From positions 1 through 40,237 of the forward strand of contig CAMCMB010000070.1 in the NCBI GenBank assembly GCA_945875845.1: a stretch of DNA of 40,237 bases. The letters run 5' to 3'. Below are positions 16,039-25,198 of this stretch, in pieces. Source of the stretch: Pirellula staleyi DSM 6068. Its GTDB lineage: Bacteria > Planctomycetota > Planctomycetia > Pirellulales > Pirellulaceae. The position numbers and the translations under genes are program-made. Positions within the stretch are counted from its first letter, which is position 1. Every line of letters starts with the position of its first letter. The notes under the pieces were generated by a model. That model was not told the origin of the DNA and searched no databases. It saw only the letters and a program-made list of their open reading frames with translations.

Positions 16039-17310
16039 ATGCAAACACGTTGGGATGTCATCATTGTGGGTGGGGGGGCAGCCGGTCTTTGGGCGGCTGG
16101 GACGGCCGCAGCCCGCGGCAAACAAGTGCTCGTTTTGGAGAAAAACAACAAAGCTGGCGTTAAGATTTTGATGTCTGGGGGCACCCGCTGCAATATCACG
16201 CATCACTGTGACAGTCGCAAGATCGCGGAAGCGTTCGGGAAAAATGGCCGTGTTTTGCTATCGGTTTTGAGCCGTTTGTCTCCCCAAGATGTGGTGCGAC
16301 AAATCGAGCAGGAAGGGGTTGCGACCAAGGTCGAAGAGACCGGTAAAGTCTTTCCCGCCAGCGATAGGGCTATCGATGTTCGGGATGCCATTGTTCGTCG
16401 TTTGGCACGCGAAGGAGCGAGTCTCGTCACCGGCGCTGCCGTTCAGTCGGTTCGTCCCGCCGAGACCGCCGGAGCTGGCTTCGAAGTTGTTGTCCAGGTT
16501 CAGGCTCAGCCCGCGATGAAATTAACGTGCGACTCGGTTTTACTCACCACGGGCGGATTAAGCTACAGCGGTTGCGGAACCAACGGAGATGGCTATCCCT
16601 GGGCGCAGGGCATGGGGCATACGATCACTTCGTTACGACCAGCCCTAACCCCATTGCTCTCACATGAAGCCTGGGTGCACGAACTCACCGGTATTACTCT
16701 CGACGATGCGGAGGTTACGGCCCGAGTCATCGGCGCGGACGCCAAGCAAGCAAAGTTGGAGCGGGCGACGTCGAGAGGCGGACTCCTGTGGACCCATTTT
16801 GGTTGCAGTGGTCCCACCGCTATGAACTTGTCCCGCTGCTTCTCAGATTTGCAATCGCACTCGCCAGCCAGTATGCTCGTCGACTTGCTACCCGACCTGT
16901 CGCGAGAAGCATGCGAGCAGTGGCTGCTCGATGCTGCCAAGGAGTCGAACAAAACGATCACCAATGTTCTCAGTCAACGCATCCCAAAGCGCCTGGCCAG
17001 CGCGCTGGTGGCGATCGCCGGTTCGACCAATGATGTCCATACGTCCGAGCTTTCGAAAAAACTTCGCAACGGCCTAGTTGAGCGACTCAAAGCACTATCG
17101 GTTCCTATTCATGGAACTCGAGGCTACCCAAAAGCAGAAGTAACTGCGGGAGGTGTCGCGTTGGGCGAGGTGAATTTCCAGGACATGCAGAGCCGCAAGA
17201 CGCCCGGCTTGTTCTTTGCAGGCGAGATCCTGGATTTGGATGGTCCGATCGGTGGCTTCAATTTCCAAGCAGCGTGGAGCACAGGACATACCGCCGGACT
17301 GCATGTGTAA
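16039..17310 (+). CDS. BaiN/HI0933-type FAD-dependent oxidoreductase
   Basis: From the ATG at 16039 the product is 423 residues and opens with the FAD-binding motif VIIVGGGAAGLWAAGTAA. The family signature LMSGGTRCNITH follows at about 47-58. Later come the LLTTGGLSYSGCGTNGDGYPWAQGMGH stretch (split here into LLTTGGLSYSGCG and NGDGYPWAQGMGH) and the C-terminal FFAGEILDLDGPIGGFNFQ with AWSTGH. This matches the HI0933/YhiN/BaiN family of two-domain flavoproteins, about 400 residues long, of mostly unknown physiological substrate; one gut member reduces bile acid intermediates. The frame is open back to 15946, but those residues do not belong to the fold. It is divergent from the radical SAM operon, and a shared regulatory region is possible. 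Confidence 0.92.
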   Translation: MQTRWDVIIVGGGAAGLWAAGTAAARGKQVLVLEKNNKAGVKILMSGGTRCNITHHCDSRKIAEAFGKNGRVLLSVLSRLSPQDVVRQIEQEGVATKVEETGKVFPASDRAIDVRDAIVRRLAREGASLVTGAAVQSVRPAETAGAGFEVVVQVQAQPAMKLTCDSVLLTTGGLSYSGCGTNGDGYPWAQGMGHTITSLRPALTPLLSHEAWVHELTGITLDDAEVTARVIGADAKQAKLERATSRGGLLWTHFGCSGPTAMNLSRCFSDLQSHSPASMLVDLLPDLSREACEQWLLDAAKESNKTITNVLSQRIPKRLASALVAIAGSTNDVHTSELSKKLRNGLVERLKALSVPIHGTRGYPKAEVTAGGVALGEVNFQDMQSRKTPGLFFAGEILDLDGPIGGFNFQAAWSTGHTAGLHV

Positions 17311-17397
17311 AATGAGCTAGAATCAAGGTCCAGAATGCGCATTCGATAGTGAATGCAGATCTTCGTTCCCCTGAATGAACGCAACCGGAGACATCAA

Positions 17398-17838
17398 ATG
17401 CCCTCTTCCAAACCCCAATCAAATCATGACATGACGTGGATCATAGGAGGCGTGGTCATTCTTTTGATTGTGCTATTCGCAAGGCAATCGCTAATACCTG
17501 CCAAAGTAGACAAAAGAGGAATAGAGCCTCCCGCAGATGCCTTCTTCCAATCCAATATCGCCAACGAGCCGGGGCCGCTGTTGGTCAAGTTCGGGGCCGA
17601 GTGGTGCGGACCCTGTAAATCGCTGGATAAAGCCTTGGCATCTTATTCCGAGTCCAAGGACTCGCTCAAGGTCGTATTCGTCGACACGGACCAGCAGCCC
17701 GGACTCGCCGCGCACTATGGCGTGCGAGGTATTCCTCATTCGTTCTTGTTCAAAAATGGCAAGATCATCGACGATCGCATCGGATCCATGTCGATCGGTC
17801 AAATCAAGAAATGGGTCGCAAGCCAAAACGACCTTTAG
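17398..17838 (+). CDS. Membrane-anchored thioredoxin-like protein
   Basis: The start at 17398 is chosen because GGAG lies seven bases upstream; the product is 146 residues. A single transmembrane segment (MTWIIGGVVILLIVLFA, about 12-28) anchors a thioredoxin domain. The domain has WCGPC at about 71-75, the FVDTD strand and the cis-proline loop GIPHSFLFKNG. The topology suggests the domain lies outside the cytoplasmic membrane, where it would reduce or exchange disulfides, possibly in cytochrome maturation. Length and motif are normal for thioredoxins, with no truncation. It follows the flavoprotein by 87 bases on the same strand and may be co-transcribed, but an intervening signal cannot be excluded. 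Confidence 0.92.
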   Translation: MPSSKPQSNHDMTWIIGGVVILLIVLFARQSLIPAKVDKRGIEPPADAFFQSNIANEPGPLLVKFGAEWCGPCKSLDKALASYSESKDSLKVVFVDTDQQPGLAAHYGVRGIPHSFLFKNGKIIDDRIGSMSIGQIKKWVASQNDL

Positions 17839-17917
17839 TGCAGTTGGAATGGAAAGCTGCGGGGTTTATCCCCAGGGATGAAACCTCATCGTTACGCACA
17901 TCTTTTGATCTCGCTCC

Positions 17918-17953
17918 CCTCGCCCCGAAGCGGGGCGGAATACCAGGGCGAGG
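17918..17953. repeat. Nested hairpin between convergent genes
   Basis: The inner stem CGCCCCG (17921-17927) / CGGGGCG (17931-17937) has a three-base loop. An outer arm CCTCGCCC (17918-17925) can alternatively pair with GGGCGAGG (17946-17953). It lies between convergent trxA-like and ybeY genes but lacks a T-tract. Just upstream at about 17857 is GGGGTTTATCCCC, a palindrome also found in the units of the right-edge array. Just downstream CCACTAA is repeated several times at about 17983-18004. Confidence 0.6.
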
Positions 17954-17998
17954 AGGAGAAAATACTCAGGGGGTGGGCTAACCACTAACCACTAACCA

Positions 17999-18418
17999 CT
18001 AACCATTCGCTAAATAGTGCGCTTCCTCAGCCCGCATCTCCTTGACTTGACTTGGTGTTTTGTCGCCGAGTCCAACGATGTGCAGCATCCCGTGAACGAC
18101 ATACAGAAGTAGTTCGTCGTCTTCACCCCATTTGTGCGACAACGCTTCTCGATCGGCTGTTTCAACGCTAGCAATGATCTCACCTTCGAGCAGATCGTCT
18201 CCTTCTGTCAAGTCAAAGCTGATAACGTCGGTTGGGTAGTCGTGGGACAAATGCTGCTTATTGATTTCTCGAATTTCAACATCACCGACTAAGGCAACGG
18301 ATATCTCCCCGTTGGTCCAGCCATAATCGGATGCGATCCTGCGAATGGCTTTCTGCATACGCTTGGTATCGCAGCGGCGAATGGTTTCCGACTGATGAAA
18401 CAGAACTTGCAAAGTCAT
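17999..18418 (-). CDS. ybeY: Endoribonuclease YbeY
   Basis: This 139-residue protein matches YbeY/UPF0054, the metal-dependent RNase involved in 16S rRNA 3' maturation and ribosome quality control. The fold landmarks are the LVGDVEIREINKQHL helix-strand, YPTDVISFDL (usually TDVLSFP) at about 61-70, GEIIASVETA, and the metal site VHGMLHIVGLGDK. His109 and His113 are present. The third ligand position, usually His in GYDH, is Asp119 here. I recall GxxDK variants in other phyla such as Bacteroidetes, so this is probably a natural variant. In many bacteria ybeY sits beside phoH; here it is alone, convergent with the thioredoxin gene, and followed at its 5' side by a long leader region shared with the BON gene. 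Confidence 0.93.
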   Translation of the reverse strand: MTLQVLFHQSETIRRCDTKRMQKAIRRIASDYGWTNGEISVALVGDVEIREINKQHLSHDYPTDVISFDLTEGDDLLEGEIIASVETADREALSHKWGEDDELLLYVVHGMLHIVGLGDKTPSQVKEMRAEEAHYLANG

Positions 18419-18797
18419 TTTGGCAAACTGGGAGACTGGCGTAGTTGGTTACGGTCAGTGCAATTGTAACCGTTAGGGGCAATGCCGTAACTGGTAAAGC
18501 CTTGAGTAGGCAACTCTTGCGGAAAAATTGGAATCATTGAGAAGCTCGTCAAAATTGGTAAAAACACTTCGCTAACGGATCGAATCTGCCGAAACAAAGG
18601 ATGTATTCGCAACTAGTCGTCTGGTCGTACGAGGGGGGCCCCGTACAGCGAGTTTGCTAACACGTTGTTAGTGATTTACTCGATTGTAGGTGTTTCACTC
18701 ACAAGCGATCCGACAAGGACCGTTTGTAGTGCTGAAGTCTAAGACAACAGCTCCACAGCGCCGTTTTTTCCCGCAAAAAAACCGTAGGAGGGTTTCC
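18419..18797. other. Divergent intergenic region, no gene
   Basis: This 379-base stretch separates ybeY (-) from the BON gene (+) and must hold both promoters. I see the inverted words GGTTAC/GTAACC at about 18447-18470 and a GCTAACA/TGTTAG pair at about 18655-18672, but no strong -35/-10 pair. An open frame at 18690-18797 runs into the BON gene but lies upstream of its clear ribosome binding site. Confidence 0.45.
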
Positions 18798-19862
18798 ATG
18801 CGACGATTCTTTTTGGGCATGGCGATTGCCTCGCTGACCGCCGGTGCTCCCTTGACGGCGTTCGGTGGAGATCGCGAGATCGCCGATGCCATTGTGTCGA
18901 CACTTAAACAAAAGCAAACAGACGGAACCCTCAAGGGTTTCGACATCGACATTAGCGTCGAAGATGGCAAAGTTGTCATCGGTGGTACTGTTGCCAATCA
19001 AGCTCAGTTGGACAACGTGCTTTACGTTGCCTCCGTCACATCGGGCGTCAAGCTCGTTGAGAACAAAGCCTCCGTTCGAGAAACCACCCCAGCGGTTTCC
19101 GCGACTCCAAGTGCTTTGCCAAACTACGTTCCGATGGCTCAGCCAAGTCCCTATGTCGTTCCTGCATCCGCAAACGATGATGTTCCAAGCTTGTTAGCCG
19201 AACCAACCCGGTTCGTTGCAAGCGAAGAACCATCTGCTTCACCTGCCGATGTTAACGTAACCTCGGAAGTTCTCGGCCGATTGGGCAAAGCCCGAGCCGA
19301 CGGTCGTTTACGAAACTTTGATATCGACGTCTCAACCGTCGATGGCGAAGTTTGGACGCGAGGCTATGTTGCCACACCTGAGCAAAAGCAACTCGTTCTT
19401 GGCACCATTCAACGAATACCCGGCGTTCGCAAAGTCATCGATGACGTATCCGTAACTGGGAACGTTCGTCGAGCAAGCAACGAAGTGCCAGCACCTTCCT
19501 CGATGCCAGTCGTTGGAAGCGGCGCTCCGCGAGCATTTGCTCCAAGTGCCTTGGCCAACGGTTCGATGGGTGGTGTTCCGATGCAGGGCGGAGCAATGGC
19601 TCCAGTACCCATGCAAGGTGGCCCAGGTTACGGCGGTGGAGCCCCTCGCTACGACCAACCCAACATGCCTAACTATGCATGGCCAAGCTATGCTGCGGCT
19701 CCGAACTACGCTGCCGTAACCTATCCAAAGCAATACAGCGCTTCGGCATGGCCCTACATCGGTCCATTCTATCCATACCCACAAGTTCCACTCGGATGGC
19801 GAAAAGTTGCCCTCGAATGGGATGATGGACTCTGGTACCTGGACTTCACAAGCAAGAAGTAA
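18798..19862 (+). CDS. Secreted protein with two BON domains and a Gly/Pro/Tyr-rich tail
   Basis: The start at 18798 is fixed by AGGAGGG eight bases or fewer upstream, giving 354 residues. A signal peptide comes first (MRRFFLGMAIASLTAGAPLTAFG). Two BON domains follow at about 25-90 and 150-215. Each begins with a helix preceding LKGFDIDISVEDGKV or LRNFDIDVSTVDGEV and ends in a VKLVE/VRKVIDDVSV strand. The two are clearly internal duplicates. A Met/Gly/Pro/Tyr-rich region at about 225-335 precedes a short C-terminal WRKVALEWDDGLWYLDF segment. BON domains bind phospholipid or other envelope surfaces (OsmY, Kon), so a periplasmic or cell-wall role is likely. The tail composition suggests a structural or surface-exposed protein. 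It is monocistronic, with a terminator directly after. Confidence 0.88.
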   Translation: MRRFFLGMAIASLTAGAPLTAFGGDREIADAIVSTLKQKQTDGTLKGFDIDISVEDGKVVIGGTVANQAQLDNVLYVASVTSGVKLVENKASVRETTPAVSATPSALPNYVPMAQPSPYVVPASANDDVPSLLAEPTRFVASEEPSASPADVNVTSEVLGRLGKARADGRLRNFDIDVSTVDGEVWTRGYVATPEQKQLVLGTIQRIPGVRKVIDDVSVTGNVRRASNEVPAPSSMPVVGSGAPRAFAPSALANGSMGGVPMQGGAMAPVPMQGGPGYGGGAPRYDQPNMPNYAWPSYAAAPNYAAVTYPKQYSASAWPYIGPFYPYPQVPLGWRKVALEWDDGLWYLDFTSKK

Positions 19863-19892
19863 ATCGATTCGGATTGATTCCGACAAAGAAAC

Positions 19893-19929
19893 AAAAAGAG
19901 CCGGTGCAGTTTGCATCGGCTCTTTTTTT
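19893..19929. terminator. Bidirectional intrinsic terminator
   Basis: The arms AAAGAGCCGGTGCA and TGCATCGGCTCTTT pair with one G-T wobble and a three-base loop. The hairpin has A-runs on its left and T-runs on its right. It lies between the ends of the convergent BON gene and rplS, so it can stop transcription from both sides. Confidence 0.92.
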
Positions 19930-19931
19930 GT

Positions 19932-20282
19932 TTAGACTCGGCGTTCGCGGAGACGAACCGACTTGCCGCTTCGCTCACGCAGGAAGTAAAGTTTGGCTCG
20001 TCGGACAACCGATCGTCGTTTCACATCGATCTTCTCGATGCGTGGCGAATGGACTGGAAACTTCCGCTCAACACCCTCACCGCCGACAATTCGCCGAACC
20101 ACGAACATTTCTCGTGTGCCCGATCCACTCTTGGCAATCACCGTACCGCTGAAAATCTGAATTCGCTCTTTCACACCTTCTTGAATCTTGGTGTGAACGT
20201 CTACGGTGTCCCCAATGTCGAACTTGTCAACGTTCCCCTTGAGGAACGGTTGCTCAACCAAGTTAAGAATTTGCTGGCTCAT
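19932..20282 (-). CDS. rplS: 50S ribosomal protein L19
   Basis: This 116-residue protein is of normal L19 length, with the family sequence FDIGDTVDVHTKIQEGVKER followed by QIFSGTVIA, the GSGTREMFVVRRI strand pair and the C-terminal VKRRSVVRRAKLYFLRER. L19 sits at the interface of the large and small subunits, near bridge B8. In many bacteria it is in an operon with rimM and trmD. Here it is a lone gene bounded by a terminator on one side and a repeat relic on the other. No strong ribosome binding site is visible before the ATG. Confidence 0.97.
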   Translation of the reverse strand: MSQQILNLVEQPFLKGNVDKFDIGDTVDVHTKIQEGVKERIQIFSGTVIAKSGSGTREMFVVRRIVGGEGVERKFPVHSPRIEKIDVKRRSVVRRAKLYFLRERSGKSVRLRERRV

Positions 20283-20401
20283 GATCGATTCGACAATATC
20301 AGAATGGGTGAAAATGCAAAAACCCCGGCGAGGGGGCCAATATGGTGACGGATCCTGTGCATTTTGGGAAGACCAAAATCTTGGAAAATGTCTTCAATAG
20401 G

Positions 20402-20450
20402 GCATGCCACTTGGCTTTACGCCAGTGTTAGCTGACCTTCGCCCTAGCGT
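20402..20450. repeat. Solitary diverged copy of the 90-bp array unit, inverted
   Basis: Read on the minus strand, this segment has the same words in the same order as the right-edge array unit: ACGCTAGGGCGAAGGTCA, then CACTGGCGTAAAGCCA, then GGCATGCC. It has a few substitutions and lacks the CCCCTGGG hairpin part. It lies between rplS and the hydrolase gene. Confidence 0.8.
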
Positions 20451-20454
20451 GGAG

Positions 20455-21252
20455 CTACGACGCCCCGCTTTTGGCCACTCTGCGGCACCAACAATCCGCA
20501 ATCTCAGCTACGAATCCGCAGTCGGCGTCGCTGGACGTAAGCAAATGATTGGAATTAGGTAGGCTTATCAAAGACCTATTGGACGAGGCAGTGGGCGGGA
20601 CTTTGGAGCCAAATCCGCAGTTGATGAGCGCGTGGTAGAAGCCAACGGTCTCGTCCGTAGGAGAATGGAAAACAAGGAGCGGTTTGGTCATCCGTTGCAC
20701 GGCTCCTCGCAAATCATGGCTTCGAAAGTCGTCCAGCGTTTGTCGCAGAATGGAATACGTCCGGTTTCCGATGGAAACGGAGCCTTGTCCGATAGCCATG
20801 ATGCTGGGATCCATCGATTCCAGCAATTCGGCCAGATGGTGAGTGTCGCTCGGCGCAGCGATGACGATGACCCCGCGAACGGGCAACTCATCGGCCATCG
20901 ACATACTCGCCGCCCCACCGAAACTATGGCCGATCAAAAAGTCAGCGGGTTGATACTCCTTTTCCAGAAACAAAGCCGCTGCACGAAGATCCAGCCTGTT
21001 GGTTGTGAAATTCGTCGCGCTAAATTCCCCTCGGCTATTGCCTAAGCCAGAAAAATCGTATCGCAAGACGCCCCATCCTCGTTCGGCCAATTCACGACTG
21101 ATTCGGACGATCGCTTTGAGATCCTTGTTGCAAGTAAAGCAATGCGAGAATAGAAGAAACCCCTGCAAGGGATCCGATGGCAATTCGAGGATTCCTGCAA
21201 GCAGATTTCCATCGTGGCCAGCGAATTGAACGCGATGCGTCGAACGAGCCAT
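20455..21252 (-). CDS. Alpha/beta hydrolase (serine hydrolase)
   Basis: This 265-residue cytoplasmic protein is an alpha/beta hydrolase with a complete apparent triad: Ser110 in GHSFGG, Asp200 in SPTDETV and His236 in SNHLL. The N-terminal half carries FSHCFTCNKDLKAI and the RYDFSGLGNSRGEF loop. These are typical of hydrolases that are often fused to, or encoded beside, an OsmC-type domain; no OsmC domain is present here. The substrate is probably a small ester or thioester and is not predictable. It starts one base after the stop of the secreted protein gene at 21254 (TAG-T-ATG arrangement), so the two are almost certainly translationally coupled. Confidence 0.9.
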   Translation of the reverse strand: MARSTHRVQFAGHDGNLLAGILELPSDPLQGFLLFSHCFTCNKDLKAIVRISRELAERGWGVLRYDFSGLGNSRGEFSATNFTTNRLDLRAAALFLEKEYQPADFLIGHSFGGAASMSMADELPVRGVIVIAAPSDTHHLAELLESMDPSIMAIGQGSVSIGNRTYSILRQTLDDFRSHDLRGAVQRMTKPLLVFHSPTDETVGFYHALINCGFGSKVPPTASSNRSLISLPNSNHLLTSSDADCGFVAEIADCWCRRVAKSGAS

Positions 21253-21253
21253 A

Positions 21254-21658
21254 CTAACGAATCCGTTTCATTCGGATGGTACCGTTGTCGCCAGCGGCTT
21301 GAAAGTTGCCTTGAAGACCGTTACCGATCGCTTGGGCGCTCATGCGATAACTGCCCATCAAGGGGCCCAGCGGTTTCGCTGCAGTGAGGATAGGGTTTCC
21401 GTAACCGTCCTGCGACGGTTGCAAGTTGACGCGGTAAGCAAAAGGAATGACAAGAGCGAATCGGCCGGTGAACTTCGCTTGGTAGGTTCCATCTGCTTTG
21501 GGCTGTATCCTCACCCGCATGGGCCCGTGATGCCCTGTCGAACCACTTCGCCATTCGCCTTTCCAAACACCGGTTGGGTTGTCGGCGAGAGCCAATGTCG
21601 CGCCATTCAGAAAGAGAAATGCGATCAACGCGATTTGGAGGGTAATGTTTCGGGTCAT
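21254..21658 (-). CDS. Small secreted protein, function unknown
   Basis: This 134-residue protein has a clean signal peptide (ITLQIALIAFLFLNGATLALA, processed at about residue 25). After it comes a compact beta-rich domain with alternating strands: GVWKGEWRSGSTGHHGPM, RVRIQPKADGTYQAKFTGRF, and a Gly/Asn-rich C-terminal strand with GTIRMKRIR. This looks like a lipocalin-like or beta-sandwich fold of the kind found in small planctomycete exported proteins, but I do not recognise the family. It is the first gene of a two-gene unit with the hydrolase. No ribosome binding site is evident. Confidence 0.75.
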   Translation of the reverse strand: MTRNITLQIALIAFLFLNGATLALADNPTGVWKGEWRSGSTGHHGPMRVRIQPKADGTYQAKFTGRFALVIPFAYRVNLQPSQDGYGNPILTAAKPLGPLMGSYRMSAQAIGNGLQGNFQAAGDNGTIRMKRIR

Positions 21659-21747
21659 TGGGCAATTGTTTCGCGTTGGTGAAAATAGCGTGTTGATAAA
21701 AAGGATCGCGGGCTTCTAAGGTTGCGAGCCGCGATATGGTTTATTTG

Positions 21748-23264
<1,517 letters not shown>

Positions 23265-23309
23265 GCGTTAGGCTTCAGGCTTCATTGCGTTTCGCGTACT
23301 GCCGATTCC

Positions 23310-24785
23310 CTACTGCCTTCTTGCAGTTGGATTTGGCATGCGTTGGAGATGCGTAAGCAGTTCGCGAACCACTTCCGGATGATCTACCGTCAGGTTTTTC
23401 GTTTCATTGGGATCGGTTTCGTAGTCGAATAGTTCAAGTCGCTGTTCGGTCCCATCGTTTCGGTGTTGGGCGATGAGACGCCATCGGTCGGTACGAACGG
23501 AGCGTTGTCCGTCCGTCCAAAAACTGGTTGCGGGCTTGTGCTCGTTGGTCGTGGGGTCGATCAATTGGGGGCGAAGGCTACGACCGTCGAGTTCCTTGGG
23601 GGCGGGTAGCGAGCAAAGATCAGCCAGAGTCGGATACAAGTCGACCGTTTCGACGACTGTGTCGCTTGGTGTGCCTGGATTCGGCATCCCAGGATAGCGA
23701 ATCAGCATGGGGGTTCGCAATGCGTGTTCGTAGAGACAGTGTTTGCCCCAGATCGCATGCTCACCGAGCAAGAAACCATGATCGCTCCATACGATGACAA
23801 TCGTGTTATTGTCGATTTGTAATTCTTGCAGGGCGGCGAGGACTCGGCCAACCTGGGCGTCCATGTAACTGACGCTGGCGGCATACGCGCCGCGCAGTAG
23901 TCTCGCGTACGCGGCATCGGAGTCTGGGTTGCGGCCAGCCTCATGTCCATAGTTCCCGCGAAATTCGCCGCTGGCATGCCAGCTCGAAGGCCAGTTTGGT
24001 TTGGTTGCTGCGTTGGGGGTCAAATCCGGAATGCCCGACGCATGCAAGTCATGCCATTTCTTTGGCGCAGCGAAGGGAAGATGGGGTTTGAAAAATCCGA
24101 CCCCGAAAAACCAAGGTTGTTTTTGCGACGCCAGTTGCGTCAACGTCGCAACGGCTTCCTTGGCAACCCAGGCATCCGGATACGCTTCGTCGGGCCCATC
24201 CTTGGCTTGCCAAGCGGGCGATTTGCCTGGCTTGCGGGCTTCCCCATCGGCATAGCCATGCATGATCGCTTCTGGAGTTTTCCATGGACCGTCCGGAATC
24301 CAAGCGCGGTCCCAAGCGCCCGGCAGCTCCTCGGGGCCCTCCGCCCAGTTCTTTCCGGTCAAGCCGCCCGGATGATGCGTTAGTTTGCCGATCGCAAGCG
24401 TCTGATAGCCATTCTGACGAAAGAGTGCTGGCAGGCTGCGTTCCCCCCACTTTGCATGGGTGCTTGCGATGCCGCCGTTCCCCACTTGAGATCCGAGCGA
24501 AGGATACTGCCCACGCCACAATGCACAACGCGAGGCACCGCACGTAGGCACTTGAACGTAATGCCGTCGAAACAGGCGTGCGGTCGAGGCAAATGCATCC
24601 AACTGAGGCGTTTTCGCATGCGGGACACCGAGTGCCCCCAGGTCAGAACGCAAATCATCGATCGCAATAAAGAGTACGTTGGGACGCGGTAATGGCTCCG
24701 TCGCAAGGATCCTGATGGGCGCAAAGCATGCCAGCAGCCCGCAGGCGATGAACGCAATGGAAATGGGTTCGATGTATTTTTTCAC
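23310..24785 (-). CDS. Exported sulfatase, iduronate-2-sulfatase-like
   Basis: This 491-residue protein starts at GTG 24785, with GAGG ten bases upstream. It has a signal peptide (about 1-29), then the sulfatase metal motif LFIAIDDLRSDLG at about 38-50 (Asp43, Asp44). The formylglycine motif is CGASR at 82-86, followed by the conserved LWRGQYP. Further on are the lysine-containing GKLTHHPG and WSDHGFLLGEHAIWGK, which holds metal and catalytic residues. The classical motif is C-x-P-S-R; Ala instead of Pro is common in the iduronate-2-sulfatase-like subfamily. Such enzymes remove sulfate esters from polysaccharides such as algal sulfated glycans and need a maturase that is not in this window. 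The real substrate is unknown. It is a single gene. Confidence 0.95.
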   Translation of the reverse strand: MKKYIEPISIAFIACGLLACFAPIRILATEPLPRPNVLFIAIDDLRSDLGALGVPHAKTPQLDAFASTARLFRRHYVQVPTCGASRCALWRGQYPSLGSQVGNGGIASTHAKWGERSLPALFRQNGYQTLAIGKLTHHPGGLTGKNWAEGPEELPGAWDRAWIPDGPWKTPEAIMHGYADGEARKPGKSPAWQAKDGPDEAYPDAWVAKEAVATLTQLASQKQPWFFGVGFFKPHLPFAAPKKWHDLHASGIPDLTPNAATKPNWPSSWHASGEFRGNYGHEAGRNPDSDAAYARLLRGAYAASVSYMDAQVGRVLAALQELQIDNNTIVIVWSDHGFLLGEHAIWGKHCLYEHALRTPMLIRYPGMPNPGTPSDTVVETVDLYPTLADLCSLPAPKELDGRSLRPQLIDPTTNEHKPATSFWTDGQRSVRTDRWRLIAQHRNDGTEQRLELFDYETDPNETKNLTVDHPEVVRELLTHLQRMPNPTARRQ

Positions 24786-24930
24786 GCTTCGATTGCCTCA
24801 CGTTATCGCGGGGGGGTCAGGTTGATTTCTCGCCGCCGATCCACGCAACGATCGCGTTTCGACTAATTTCACATTGTAGCTAACAGCATGCTAGATTGCA
24901 GTTAACAGGCACAAGCCTTGCCAATTCATC

Positions 24931-25090
24931 GGGAGGGCGAGGCTCCTGCCGAGCTTACGCAATGTCGAATGCATTGGAAACCAATGGGAGGGCGAGGCTC
25001 CTGCCGAGCCTACGACGCCATGGTTCGGCAGGAGCCTCACCCTCCCAGGCGATGAATGGATTGGGCAAAGTCGAGGAAAACCTGTTTGCA
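24931..25090. repeat. Palindromic element family B, copy 4 (double left arm)
   Basis: The left arm GGGAGGGCGAGGCTCCTGCC occurs twice, at 24931 and 24986. It is followed by one complementary right arm at about 25024-25047 and the conserved tail ATGGATTGGGCAAAGTCGAGG. It is the near-exact reverse complement of the copy at 31627-31770, including the GAATGCATTGGAAACCAAT edge. The surrounding 24786-25198 has no gene; a good ribosome binding site sits at its right end. Confidence 0.85.
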
Positions 25091-25198
25091 GGGGTGGGCC
25101 ATGGGCTATTTTGTTTTAGCCCGTTGGGCTACTCGCAAAGAGAAGTAGAGTAGAATTGGACTGCCACCTCTCAATTCCACTTTCCCAGGAGAATCACA

